From Oxalobacter sp. (GTDB lineage Bacteria > Pseudomonadota > Gammaproteobacteria > Burkholderiales > Burkholderiaceae_D): a stretch of DNA of 34,218 nt. The stretch spans positions 1 to 34,218 of the forward strand of contig JAFWUI010000052.1 in assembly GCA_017524145.1 (NCBI GenBank), written 5' to 3'. The position numbers and the translations under genes are program-made. The notes under the pieces are model-generated. The model did no database searches. It saw only the letters and a program-made list of their open reading frames with translations, and was not told the DNA's origin. This document shows, piece by piece, positions 26,379-33,921 of the stretch (positions are counted from its first letter, which is position 1; the number at the start of each line of letters is the position of its first letter).

Positions 26379-27626
26379 ATGACTGAAAATACTCCGACTC
26401 CGGCACCTGTAGAAGAGCTGCCATTGACCGATTCTGTCAAAGAAGCGCTTGCCATTACAAAACGTGGCTGCGATGAACTGATCATCGAAGCGGAATTCGC
26501 CCAGAAACTCGCCCGTTCTGAAAAGACCGGAACCCCTCTGCGTATCAAACTGGGGCTCGACCCGACTGCACCAGACCTCCATCTGGGGCACACCGTTGTC
26601 CTCAACAAGATGCGGCAGCTGCAGGACCTGGGTCATGTCGTCATCTTCCTGATCGGTGACTTCACCTCCCTTATCGGCGACCCAAGCGGACGCAACGCCA
26701 CCCGCCCGCCGCTGACCCGTGAACAGATCGAGGAAAACGCCATGACCTACTTCAAGCAGGCAAGTATGGTGCTCGATCCTGAAAAGACAGAAATCCGCTA
26801 CAACTCTGAATGGAGCGATGCCCTCGGTGCGCGTGGCATGATCAAGCTCGCCGCCATGTACACGGTTGCCCGTATCATGGAACGTGACGATTTTTCCAAG
26901 CGCTTCAAGGCGGGAACCCCGATTTCAGTCCATGAATTCCTGTATCCGCTGATGCAGGGCTATGATTCCGTCGCCCTCAAGTCAGACCTCGAACTCGGTG
27001 GCACCGACCAGAAATTCAACCTGCTCGTCGGCCGTGAACTCCAGCGTCAGGTCGGTCAGGAACCCCAGTGCATCCTCACCATGCCGCTGCTTGAAGGGTT
27101 GGACGGTGTCCAGAAGATGTCCAAGTCCAAAGGCAACTACGTCGGCATCAAGGAACCCGGCAATGTCCAGTTCGGCAAGCTGATGAGCATCTCCGATGAG
27201 ATGATGTGGCGTTACTACGAACTGCTTTCCTTCAAGTCCATCCAGGAAATCGAAAAACTCAAGAAAGCCGTTGCCGAAGGCATGAACCCACGGGATGCCA
27301 AGGTTGCCCTTGCCCAGGAAATCGTTGAACGCTTCCATTCCAAGGCAGATGCCGAAGCTGCACTGCAGGACTTCGTCAACCGTACCCACGGCGGCATCCC
27401 GGATGACATCCCGACAGTCAAACTCAGTGGCGCACCTCTGCCGATTGGCAACCTGCTCAAACAGGCAGGACTCTGCCCATCCACCTCCGATGCGATGCGC
27501 ATGGTCCAGCAGGGCGCTGTCCGCATCAACAGCGAGGTCGTCAGCGACAAGGCACTCAAGGTCGGTGCCGGTACCATGGTCGTCCAGGTCGGCAAACGCC
27601 GCTTCGCCAAAGTCGAACTGGCTTGA
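26379..27626 (+). CDS. tyrS: Tyrosine-tRNA ligase
   Basis: Charges tRNA-Tyr with tyrosine via tyrosyl-AMP. The 415-residue class I synthetase has HLGH at 68-71 (the HIGH motif), [36 protein letters not shown], the loop K246-MSKS-250 and a C-terminal S4 RNA-binding domain ([22 protein letters not shown]). The DLHLGHTVV signature and length are those of the TyrS group with roughly 400-420 residues. Start ATG 26379 lacks a good Shine-Dalgarno. The gene is GC-rich and uses favoured codons, typical of core genes. Confidence 0.97.
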   Translation: MTENTPTPAPVEELPLTDSVKEALAITKRGCDELIIEAEFAQKLARSEKTGTPLRIKLGLDPTAPDLHLGHTVVLNKMRQLQDLGHVVIFLIGDFTSLIGDPSGRNATRPPLTREQIEENAMTYFKQASMVLDPEKTEIRYNSEWSDALGARGMIKLAAMYTVARIMERDDFSKRFKAGTPISVHEFLYPLMQGYDSVALKSDLELGGTDQKFNLLVGRELQRQVGQEPQCILTMPLLEGLDGVQKMSKSKGNYVGIKEPGNVQFGKLMSISDEMMWRYYELLSFKSIQEIEKLKKAVAEGMNPRDAKVALAQEIVERFHSKADAEAALQDFVNRTHGGIPDDIPTVKLSGAPLPIGNLLKQAGLCPSTSDAMRMVQQGAVRINSEVVSDKALKVGAGTMVVQVGKRRFAKVELA

Positions 27627-27641
27627 AACCCTCCCAGAAAA

Positions 27642-27675
27642 CAGGAAAGCCGTTCATCCCTGAACGGCTTTCCTG
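27642..27675. terminator. Shared hairpin between tyrS and the methyltransferase gene
   Basis: A perfect 15-bp stem (27642-27656 with 27661-27675) and a four-base loop. The minus-strand side is followed by TTTTCT, so it best ends the minus-strand methyltransferase transcript; as a symmetric hairpin it can also end tyrS from the other side, though no T-run follows there. Confidence 0.85.
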
Positions 27676-27693
27676 CGTTCAAGTCTTCAGCAT

Positions 27694-28935
27694 TCAGTCT
27701 TCCGCCTCGAAATCCAGCCCCAACGACGCACAGATTTCAGGGTGGAAAACCTCCCATGAAACCTTTGCCCCATCATGGGCATACTGTACCCTGGCTTCTT
27801 TGACGGTATCCAGCAGCTCATTCAGCCGGACACTCGGCCCGTAATGCAGCAACTGCCAGCCGGCATCATTGCAGGCATAGTAATAGCCGATGCCGCCCGC
27901 CACACCGACCCGTGTGATGAACGTCACATCATATTTCTCAAGCACCGCCTTGCCGACATAGACATCCGTCTTGTCCCAGGCGCTGAACACCATATCCGCC
28001 AGTGATTCGTTCCCCTCGATACGGACAATCTCCAGCTTCGAACGGCCATAAGCGGCGATGATGTCCTCGCGCCTTGCCGGTGGGAGATCGGTGGGGTTTT
28101 TCATGAACACAGCAACCGGATGCGTCTGTGGAAGACCGTTCCCATCTGTATAAGTCAGTCCTTTGGAGCGATGGGCGAGGAAGCGTAAGCCAGAAGCCTC
28201 GCAGATGCGTACCCAGCGGCAGAACGTTTCGCCATATCCCCAGCTGTCCTGCGAATAGAATACCCCGTCATCCGCCAGCAGCTCATTCACCAGCTGCATA
28301 TCTGCCAATGGCTGCTGAGGCTGGTCCCGTTCATCCGGTGTCATCAGTCCTTTGCTGAACACATCCATCGTCATCGAGGCGGCATACACCTGTGAGGCAA
28401 TCACCAGGTCCGCCTTGCCCAACCCGGCTTTCAGGAAACTGTCCAATGAGCCTGTAAATGTATGCACGTTGCCCAGCTTCAGGCCGATGGCGCGGGCATC
28501 CGTCACCAATGTGGCATCCATATTGATGTCCAGTGCAACCACCTGCGCATCCGGGAACTGCTTCGCCAGGAAACACGCCAGCAGGCCGTTGCCACAGCCG
28601 ATATCCACAACCACCTTGCCAGACAGGTCACCGACCTGCCCAAGCAGCCATTCCGCAAAAACACCCAGCCGCTCCGCATTCAACTGACCCGCCAGTGCGT
28701 TCGAGAACTCCAGCGAAGAATAGATGACACTGTAAGGCGCTTCAACAGCAGAGGCGTTTTCAGCCTTCGCATGCGCATAATCCAGATAGCGTTTCGCCAT
28801 ATCCTTGAACTTGATGTTCAGGCGTTTCTCAAAGGCGGCGTTGTTCGTCTGCTTCGGTACACCATGTCCCAGGCAGAACTGTGAGAACACCTGCCGGACA
28901 GGCTTGCGGTTCGATGGCTTCTTGACTTGTTTCAT
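27694..28935 (-). CDS. SAM-dependent methyltransferase, class I
   Basis: A 413-residue protein with a Rossmann methyltransferase core: motif I VVVDIGCGNG (residues about 108-117), motif II acid in VVALDINMD, then GKADLVIASQVYAA and DDGVFYSQDSWGYGET. An N-terminal extension of about 100 residues begins with a lysine-rich stretch (MKQVKKPSNRKPVRQ), and a C-terminal part of about 150 residues holds no motif I recognise; the substrate is unknown. Start: an in-frame GTG at 28956 extends it, but GGAGAG eight bases before ATG 28935 favours the latter. It lies divergently beside the CRISPR module, separated only by the tracrRNA gene; a link to the system is not suggested by sequence. Confidence 0.75.
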   Translation of the reverse strand: MKQVKKPSNRKPVRQVFSQFCLGHGVPKQTNNAAFEKRLNIKFKDMAKRYLDYAHAKAENASAVEAPYSVIYSSLEFSNALAGQLNAERLGVFAEWLLGQVGDLSGKVVVDIGCGNGLLACFLAKQFPDAQVVALDINMDATLVTDARAIGLKLGNVHTFTGSLDSFLKAGLGKADLVIASQVYAASMTMDVFSKGLMTPDERDQPQQPLADMQLVNELLADDGVFYSQDSWGYGETFCRWVRICEASGLRFLAHRSKGLTYTDGNGLPQTHPVAVFMKNPTDLPPARREDIIAAYGRSKLEIVRIEGNESLADMVFSAWDKTDVYVGKAVLEKYDVTFITRVGVAGGIGYYYACNDAGWQLLHYGPSVRLNELLDTVKEARVQYAHDGAKVSWEVFHPEICASLGLDFEAED

Positions 28936-29084
28936 CTCAAAAACTCTCCGTGGCACAGATGAAATGTGTGCCGATAACCAGAAAGGTCTTACTGTATCAG
29001 AGGATACAGTTTTGTCATATCAGTATTTTGGTAGGAAAAGACTGGCTGACGGCCAAGAAAAGGGTAAACGTTTTTCAAGACGTA
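28936..29084 (-). promoter_or_regulatory. Upstream region of the methyltransferase gene with a small hairpin
   Basis: This 149-bp stretch lies between the tracrRNA terminator and the methyltransferase start and must hold the methyltransferase promoter, though no strong pair is seen (TTGGCC-N17-TACCAA is the best and weak). It contains CTGTATC (28992-28998) inverted as GATACAG (29003-29009), which could be an operator. Confidence 0.35.
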
Positions 29085-29187
29085 GAAATAAGAAGATCCT
29101 GCCATTTCTGGCAGGATCGGATTCGTTTCATTCCCGAAGGAAATCAACTTATTGTAGTAACGGATCTCACCCCATAAAGCTACAACA
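29085..29187 (-). ncRNA. tracrRNA of the type II-C CRISPR-Cas system
   Basis: On the minus strand the stretch 29186-29151 is an anti-repeat: 36 bases matching the CRISPR repeat at 30 positions, perfect over 21 bases of repeat positions 15-35. Reading on, CTACAATAAG is followed by a TTCC-TTCG-GGAA hairpin (plus 29131-29142) and a perfect 10-bp hairpin GATCCTGCCA/TGGCAGGATC (plus 29095-29104 and 29109-29118) with CTTCTTATTT behind it, an intrinsic terminator. This order of anti-repeat, nexus and terminal hairpin is the Neisseria-type tracrRNA plan. A promoter with its start predicted at about 29187 fits. Expected length about 100 nt. It pairs with pre-crRNA for RNase III cleavage and holds the guide in Cas9. 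It runs opposite to cas9. Confidence 0.88.
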
Positions 29188-29192
29188 GCGTA

Positions 29193-29221
29193 AGTCTATC
29201 TGAACTTTCAAGTAACTGCAA
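29193..29221 (-). promoter_or_regulatory. Promoter of the tracrRNA gene
   Basis: Minus-strand TTGCAG (plus 29216-29221) and TAGACT (plus 29193-29198) are separated by exactly 17 bp, with the expected start around the first base of the anti-repeat (29186-29187). Good spacing, moderate consensus, and the ideal location together support it. Confidence 0.6.
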
Positions 29222-29282
29222 ATCTCTTGAATCTCCATGTTTTTTATAAGGTTTTCATTACGGAAAAATCCTGAAAAAAGTT

Positions 29283-29288
29283 TAGAAT
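29283..29288 (+). promoter_or_regulatory. Possible -10 element of the cas9 operon
   Basis: TAGAAT at 29283-29288, within the AT-rich stretch 29222-29300, is about 30 bp before cas9. The best -35 candidate is TTACGG at 29258-29263, spaced 19 bp, so the match is weak. The cas promoter and the tracrRNA promoter lie back to back in about 130 bp. Confidence 0.3.
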
Positions 29289-29319
29289 AAATGCATCGGC
29301 AAATTCTCAGGAGCAGGTC

Positions 29320-32300
29320 ATGAGCAATCGTATCATTGGATTGGATATCGGCATCGCTTCAGTTGGTTGGGCGGTTGTTGAAAACGGTGTCCGCATCATT
29401 GATTTGGGAGTCAGGACTTTTGACAAGGCGGAAACAGCCAAAGAAGGCGATTCGCTCAATCTCATCAGACGGGAAGCCAGGCTTGCCAGAAGACGTTTGT
29501 CACGCCGTGCCCAGCGGTTGCGCCAGACAGCCCGTTTCCTGAAAACATCTGGACTCATTGCATCTGAATCAGACTTACATCAGCCCTTGCACAAAGATGT
29601 TCAGAAAATAGAAGGGGAAGGTAAATCACCGTGGCAATTACGTGCTGAGGGACTTGACCGCTTACTGACACCATTTGAATTGGCCAAGGTTATTTTCCAT
29701 ATTGTCAAGCATCGGGGTTTCCATTGGGTAAGCAGTGCAGAAAGGGCTGCTGCCGACAATGATAAAGAAGGCGGAGCAATCAAGAAGGGACTCGTGGCGA
29801 CCGAAGCCAGAATGAAAGAAAAAGGTTATCGGACGTTGGGCGAAATGATTTGGAAAGAGTACCCGGATGCACAACGGAATAAAGGCGGTGCTTATGAAAA
29901 AGTCCTGCCCCGGACAGGATTGGATGCGGAGTTGAGGTCTCTTTTCGGTGTTCAGAAAAAATTGGGCAATTCTTCTGTCACTGATGCTTTGGTTGAAGGC
30001 ATTGTTGGTACAGGAGATCGGAAAACAGGGCTGCTTTGGAAGCAGAAACCGCCGATTCAAGGTGAGGATATCCTGAAAATGTTGGGGCATTGCCGTTTTG
30101 AACGTAATGAATTCCGTGCACCAAAAAACAGTTTTGCCGCAGAACGGCATATCTGGTTGACCCGGTTGAATAATCTAAGACTTGTCAGTAACGGACAGTC
30201 TCGCGAATTGACTCCAGAAGAAAGAAAAGAAGTCCTGAATATGCCTTATGACCAGAAAGGCGACCTGACTTATAAACAGCTACGTCGGAAATTGGAAAAA
30301 TCAGGACTTTGGAATAAAGGCGAATATCGGTTTGCTGGATTACGGTATGGGGAGAAAGACCCTGAAACAGCTGTACTGTGCAAGATACCTGGCTGGCATG
30401 CACTTGAAAGGGCCTATGAAAGTGCCGGATTGCAGGGAGAATGGAAACAGATTTCAGACAAAGCCCTATTGGAAAGCCGTTCCGATTTATTGGATCAGCT
30501 GGCATTCATCCTGTCTGTTTATAAAGAAGATGAAGAAGTCCGCGGGCAGCTGATTGAAGTATTGGGAAAAGGAAAGGACAAGTTGATTGATGCCTTGTTG
30601 TCCATCCGTTTTGACCAGTTCAGTGCATTGTCTTTGAAAGTGCTGAATGCCATCCTGCCATTCATGAATGCTGGTGACCGTTATGATGAGGCCTGTGGAA
30701 AAGCGGGTTATCAGCATAGTGCCAAAGGGACAGAAAACCTCGAAAAAACAAAGTATCTGCCATCTTTGTTCAGCGGTCGTGATGTCCATGGAACCATGGT
30801 CTTGAATGAAGAATTGGATGTTCCACGCAATCCTGTGGTATTGCGGGCAATCAACCAGACACGCAAGGTATTGAATGCCATCGTCAAGAAATATGGTTCT
30901 CCTTCTGAAGTGCATATCGAGCTAGGCAGGGATTTGTCCCGCAGTTTTTCGCAGCGGAACAGCATCGCAAGGGAACAGAAAAAATATGCAGACAGGAAAG
31001 AGGTGTTGATTCAGAAGTTCAGGGAACTGTTCAATGCAGAGCCAAATGGACGCAATCTGGAAAAATTCCGGCTTTATAGCGAACAGCAGGGTAAAAGTCT
31101 TTACTGTGGGAAGCCGATTGATATTGGACGTCTCCTTGAACCCGGCTATGTTGAGGTGGATCATATCCTGCCTTATTCCCGTAGTTTCGATGATTCCAAA
31201 AACAACAAGGCACTCGTATTCACTTGGGAGAACCGTGATAAAGGGAACCGCACACCGTTTGAATATATCGGGTCAAATACGGATGATTGGCATGAATTTG
31301 AAGAGCATGTCGGTTCATTGAAACTGACTATGGCAAAACGGCAGCGTCTGTTACGGAAGGATTTTGGTGATAAAACAGAGAAAGAATTCCGTGACCGCAA
31401 TCTCAATGACACCCGTTATGCCAGCCGTTTCTTCAAGAATTATGTCGATGCCTGTTTGAAACTAACAAATCCACTTAGCGAAGCAGGAGCGGTCAGCGTG
31501 AATGGGGCTTTGACATCTTTCCTCCGTGCCCGTTGGGGATTGTTGAAAGTCCGTTCTGAAAATGACCGTCATCATGCGATGGATGCTGTGGTGGTTGCCT
31601 GTTGTACAAGGGCGATGATTCAGCATGTTGCAATATATTCTTCGCATAGAGAACGTTTCTTTAAAAGAAAAGGCGATGTTGTAGATTTATCAACAGGCGA
31701 GGTCTTGAATCGTTTCCCTGTGCCTTGGGAACATTTCAGTGAGGAATTGCAACTTCGTCTTTACTGTAATGGCCGTCAGATGTTGCAGGAAGAATTGGCT
31801 AAGTTGGGGACTTATCCAGAAGAAGCCTTGAAAGCTGTGAAACCATTGTTTGTTTCTCGCGCCATCCAGCGTCGCGGAACGGGAGCCCTGCATAAAGAAA
31901 CCATCTATTCCCAGACAGCAGAACAGAAAAAAGAAGAATTGGTTACCCGAAAGATTCTGTTGACGGAATTGAAACAATCACATTTCAAAAGCCTTGTGGA
32001 TTATGACCGTAATGCCAAGCTCTATGAGACCATTCGCGGGAGACTGGAGGCGGCAGGCTGGGATGCCAAAAAAGCCTTTCCGGAAGGATCAATGCGGATG
32101 CTGGACAAGGAAGGCAGACCGAATGGTACGATGGTCAAATCAGTCCGGATAACGGAAAAGAAAACGGGAACATCTATCCGTGGAGGCTTGGCAGAGAATG
32201 GATTGATGAGACGGGTAGATGTCTTCAAGAAGAATGGTCAGTATTTTTTGGTGCCAATCTATTTCTGGCATAAAGAACTGCCGAATAGGGCTGTTGCTGC

Positions 32301-32604
32301 ATATAAACCTGAAGAAGAATGGTTTGTGATAGATAATCAGTTTGAATGGTGTTTTTCGTTGGTAACGAACGATTTGGTTCATATTAAGCTCAAGGGTAGA
32401 GAATATATTGGCTATTTTGCTGGATTGGATCGTGCAACAGGAGCAATCAGCATCTTGGGGCATGATAGAAACCAAGATTTTGGCAAAGAAGGTGTACAGA
32501 GAGGTATTGGGGTCAGAAATGCTCTGATTTTCAAAAAACTGGCGGTCGATGTGCTCGGCAATGTCTATGCTTTGCCACAGGAGCCACGCCATGAGCTGGC
32601 GTAG
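29320..32604 (+). CDS. cas9: CRISPR-associated endonuclease Cas9, type II-C
   Basis: RNA-guided double-strand DNA nuclease, the effector of this module. At 1094 residues it has the compact II-C size (near Neisseria Cas9). Order: RuvC-I with D9 in IIGLDIGIASVGWAV; arginine-rich bridge helix about 50-74; recognition lobe about 75-480; RuvC-II with E534 in EVHIELGRD; HNH with D614-H615 in VEVDHILPYSRSFDDSKNNK; RuvC-III with H752 and D755 in NDRHHAMDAVV; C-terminal wedge and PAM-interacting part from about 860. All catalytic residues are present, so both nuclease sites should be active. AGGAG lies seven bases before ATG 29320. The stop overlaps the cas1 start. The PAM cannot be read from the protein. 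Confidence 0.98.
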   Translation: MSNRIIGLDIGIASVGWAVVENGVRIIDLGVRTFDKAETAKEGDSLNLIRREARLARRRLSRRAQRLRQTARFLKTSGLIASESDLHQPLHKDVQKIEGEGKSPWQLRAEGLDRLLTPFELAKVIFHIVKHRGFHWVSSAERAAADNDKEGGAIKKGLVATEARMKEKGYRTLGEMIWKEYPDAQRNKGGAYEKVLPRTGLDAELRSLFGVQKKLGNSSVTDALVEGIVGTGDRKTGLLWKQKPPIQGEDILKMLGHCRFERNEFRAPKNSFAAERHIWLTRLNNLRLVSNGQSRELTPEERKEVLNMPYDQKGDLTYKQLRRKLEKSGLWNKGEYRFAGLRYGEKDPETAVLCKIPGWHALERAYESAGLQGEWKQISDKALLESRSDLLDQLAFILSVYKEDEEVRGQLIEVLGKGKDKLIDALLSIRFDQFSALSLKVLNAILPFMNAGDRYDEACGKAGYQHSAKGTENLEKTKYLPSLFSGRDVHGTMVLNEELDVPRNPVVLRAINQTRKVLNAIVKKYGSPSEVHIELGRDLSRSFSQRNSIAREQKKYADRKEVLIQKFRELFNAEPNGRNLEKFRLYSEQQGKSLYCGKPIDIGRLLEPGYVEVDHILPYSRSFDDSKNNKALVFTWENRDKGNRTPFEYIGSNTDDWHEFEEHVGSLKLTMAKRQRLLRKDFGDKTEKEFRDRNLNDTRYASRFFKNYVDACLKLTNPLSEAGAVSVNGALTSFLRARWGLLKVRSENDRHHAMDAVVVACCTRAMIQHVAIYSSHRERFFKRKGDVVDLSTGEVLNRFPVPWEHFSEELQLRLYCNGRQMLQEELAKLGTYPEEALKAVKPLFVSRAIQRRGTGALHKETIYSQTAEQKKEELVTRKILLTELKQSHFKSLVDYDRNAKLYETIRGRLEAAGWDAKKAFPEGSMRMLDKEGRPNGTMVKSVRITEKKTGTSIRGGLAENGLMRRVDVFKKNGQYFLVPIYFWHKELPNRAVAAYKPEEEWFVIDNQFEWCFSLVTNDLVHIKLKGREYIGYFAGLDRATGAISILGHDRNQDFGKEGVQRGIGVRNALIFKKLAVDVLGNVYALPQEPRHELA

Positions 32605-33490
32605 TATTGTCATTTCTAATCCAGCCCGCCTGCATCGGGAACATTATTCACTGGCAATCGAGCAGGAAGAGGCGGTTTTTGTGCCGTTTGAAGATATAGC
32701 GGTCATCGTTTTAGACAATCCACAGATTACGTTGACCCAACCGGTTCTAGCCGCCTGTGCAGAATATGGGATTGCATTGTTCTGCACCGATTTCACACAT
32801 ACCCCGTGTGGGGTGTTCTTACCTTTTGGGACACATTCCCGGACTACCCGTATCCTGCGGTTGCAGATCAAGGCAACACAACCTGCCAAGAAACGCATCT
32901 GGGCAGAAATTGTCAAGGCGAAAATCCGTAATCAGGCCCGGTGTCTGAGATATGCAGGACAAATGGGCGATGACAGGTTGGAGAAACTGGCATCAGCAGT
33001 CCGTTCAGGTGATGCAGGCAATCTTGAGGCGAGGGCAGCCAAATGGTATTTCGATGGGTTGTTTGGCAGTCAATTCAGCCGTATCCAGGATACACCTGTG
33101 AATGCATGTCTTAATTATGGCTATGCAATAATCCGGGGAGCAGTTGCCCGTCAGTTGGTGTTGCATGGGTTGCATCCGCCGATGGGGATATTCCATAGCA
33201 GTGAACAGAATGCCTTCAATCTGGCGGATGATTTGATAGAACCTTTCCGTCCAGTGGTTGACCTGTATGTTGCCACCCATTTGCCATCCATCTTGAATGC
33301 ATCAGATATTCCAAAAGCATCGTTGGTCCGTTTGTTGAATGTGGATATGGTGATGCCAGAAGGCGTGACTGCAGTATCAACCGCCATTGAATATGCTGTG
33401 GAAAGTTTTGTCAGGGTATTGGAAGGAACGGACAAGCATCTGTCGTTGCCAGAACTGATACCGTTGCGGACACATTTCAGGGAGACATGA
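32591..33490 (+). CDS. cas1: CRISPR-associated endonuclease Cas1
   Basis: Integrase that with Cas2 inserts new spacers into the array. The 299-residue protein starts MSWRSIVISNPARL and shows the metal-binding triad E146 in NLEARAAKWYFDGLFG, H202 in GIFHSSEQNAFNLADDLIEPFRPVVD and D214 in the same segment. Start: ATG 32591 lies inside the end of cas9 (14-base overlap) with AGGAG eight bases upstream; the frame is open further back but only as cas9 shadow. The presence of cas1 and cas2 with only cas9 and no csn2 or cas4 defines subtype II-C. Confidence 0.96.
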   Translation: MSWRSIVISNPARLHREHYSLAIEQEEAVFVPFEDIAVIVLDNPQITLTQPVLAACAEYGIALFCTDFTHTPCGVFLPFGTHSRTTRILRLQIKATQPAKKRIWAEIVKAKIRNQARCLRYAGQMGDDRLEKLASAVRSGDAGNLEARAAKWYFDGLFGSQFSRIQDTPVNACLNYGYAIIRGAVARQLVLHGLHPPMGIFHSSEQNAFNLADDLIEPFRPVVDLYVATHLPSILNASDIPKASLVRLLNVDMVMPEGVTAVSTAIEYAVESFVRVLEGTDKHLSLPELIPLRTHFRET

Positions 33491-33491
33491 A

Positions 33492-33824
33492 ATGTCAGCT
33501 GAATTGAGGCGTCCTATGCGATTACTTGTTTTCTTTGACCTGCCAACCATCACCCGTGCCAATAAGCGGGCTTATGTCCTTTTCAGACGGTTCCTGCTCA
33601 ATGATGGTTTTGACATGATTCAATGGTCAGTGTATGGACGCATTCTTTCAGGACGTGAAGCAGAACAGATGCATTACCAGCGTATCCGTGAGAATCTGCC
33701 CCCTGAAGGTTCCGTGCGTTGTATGACAGTCACAGAAAAGCAGTATGCAGGCATCAGGTTGTTGGTTGGCAAACCGAAAAAACAGGAAAAAAAGGTCAAC
33801 GCAGACCAGTTGTTGCTGTTTTAA
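33492..33824 (+). CDS. cas2: CRISPR-associated protein Cas2
   Basis: Cas2 is the central dimer of the Cas1-Cas2 integration complex. The 110-residue protein has the ferredoxin-like fold with the first strand LLVFFDLPTITRANKR (D16), then YVLFRRFLLNDGFDMIQWSVYGRI and a lysine-rich tail (KPKKQEKKVNADQLLLF). One base separates it from the cas1 stop; GGGAGA lies seven bases before the ATG. Its stop codon is part of the shared terminator stem. Confidence 0.95.
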   Translation: MSAELRRPMRLLVFFDLPTITRANKRAYVLFRRFLLNDGFDMIQWSVYGRILSGREAEQMHYQRIRENLPPEGSVRCMTVTEKQYAGIRLLVGKPKKQEKKVNADQLLLF

Positions 33825-33869
33825 AAAAGCCTGGAATCTGTGGATGAACACAGAAAATCAGGCTTTTTT
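33823..33869. terminator. Bidirectional terminator between cas2 and the CRISPR array
   Basis: An 11-bp stem AAAAAAGCCTG (33823-33833) with CAGGCTTTTTT (33859-33869) encloses a second hairpin (TCTGTG with CACAGA, around GATGAA). Each strand ends in a run of six T, so it can stop the cas9-cas1-cas2 transcript and, from the other side, transcripts of the array. It includes the last two bases of the cas2 stop codon. The next 50 bp up to the first repeat hold only a small GGGTT/AACCC dyad (33873-33892). Confidence 0.88.
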
Positions 33870-33921
33870 CTAGGGTTGAATTCTGATAACCCTTTGAATA
33901 TCAAGCGGAATCCAAAGACGG

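Noticed and set aside
29151-29186. A lone degenerate CRISPR repeat or second array
   Set aside because: It has no spacer or second repeat, and a promoter upstream and nexus plus terminator hairpins downstream on the minus strand explain it as the tracrRNA anti-repeat.
32549-32590. A longer Cas1 start inside cas9
   Set aside because: The extra 14 residues are the cas9 3' end read in another frame; AGGAG precedes the ATG at 32591 and the family begins MSWRSI-like there.
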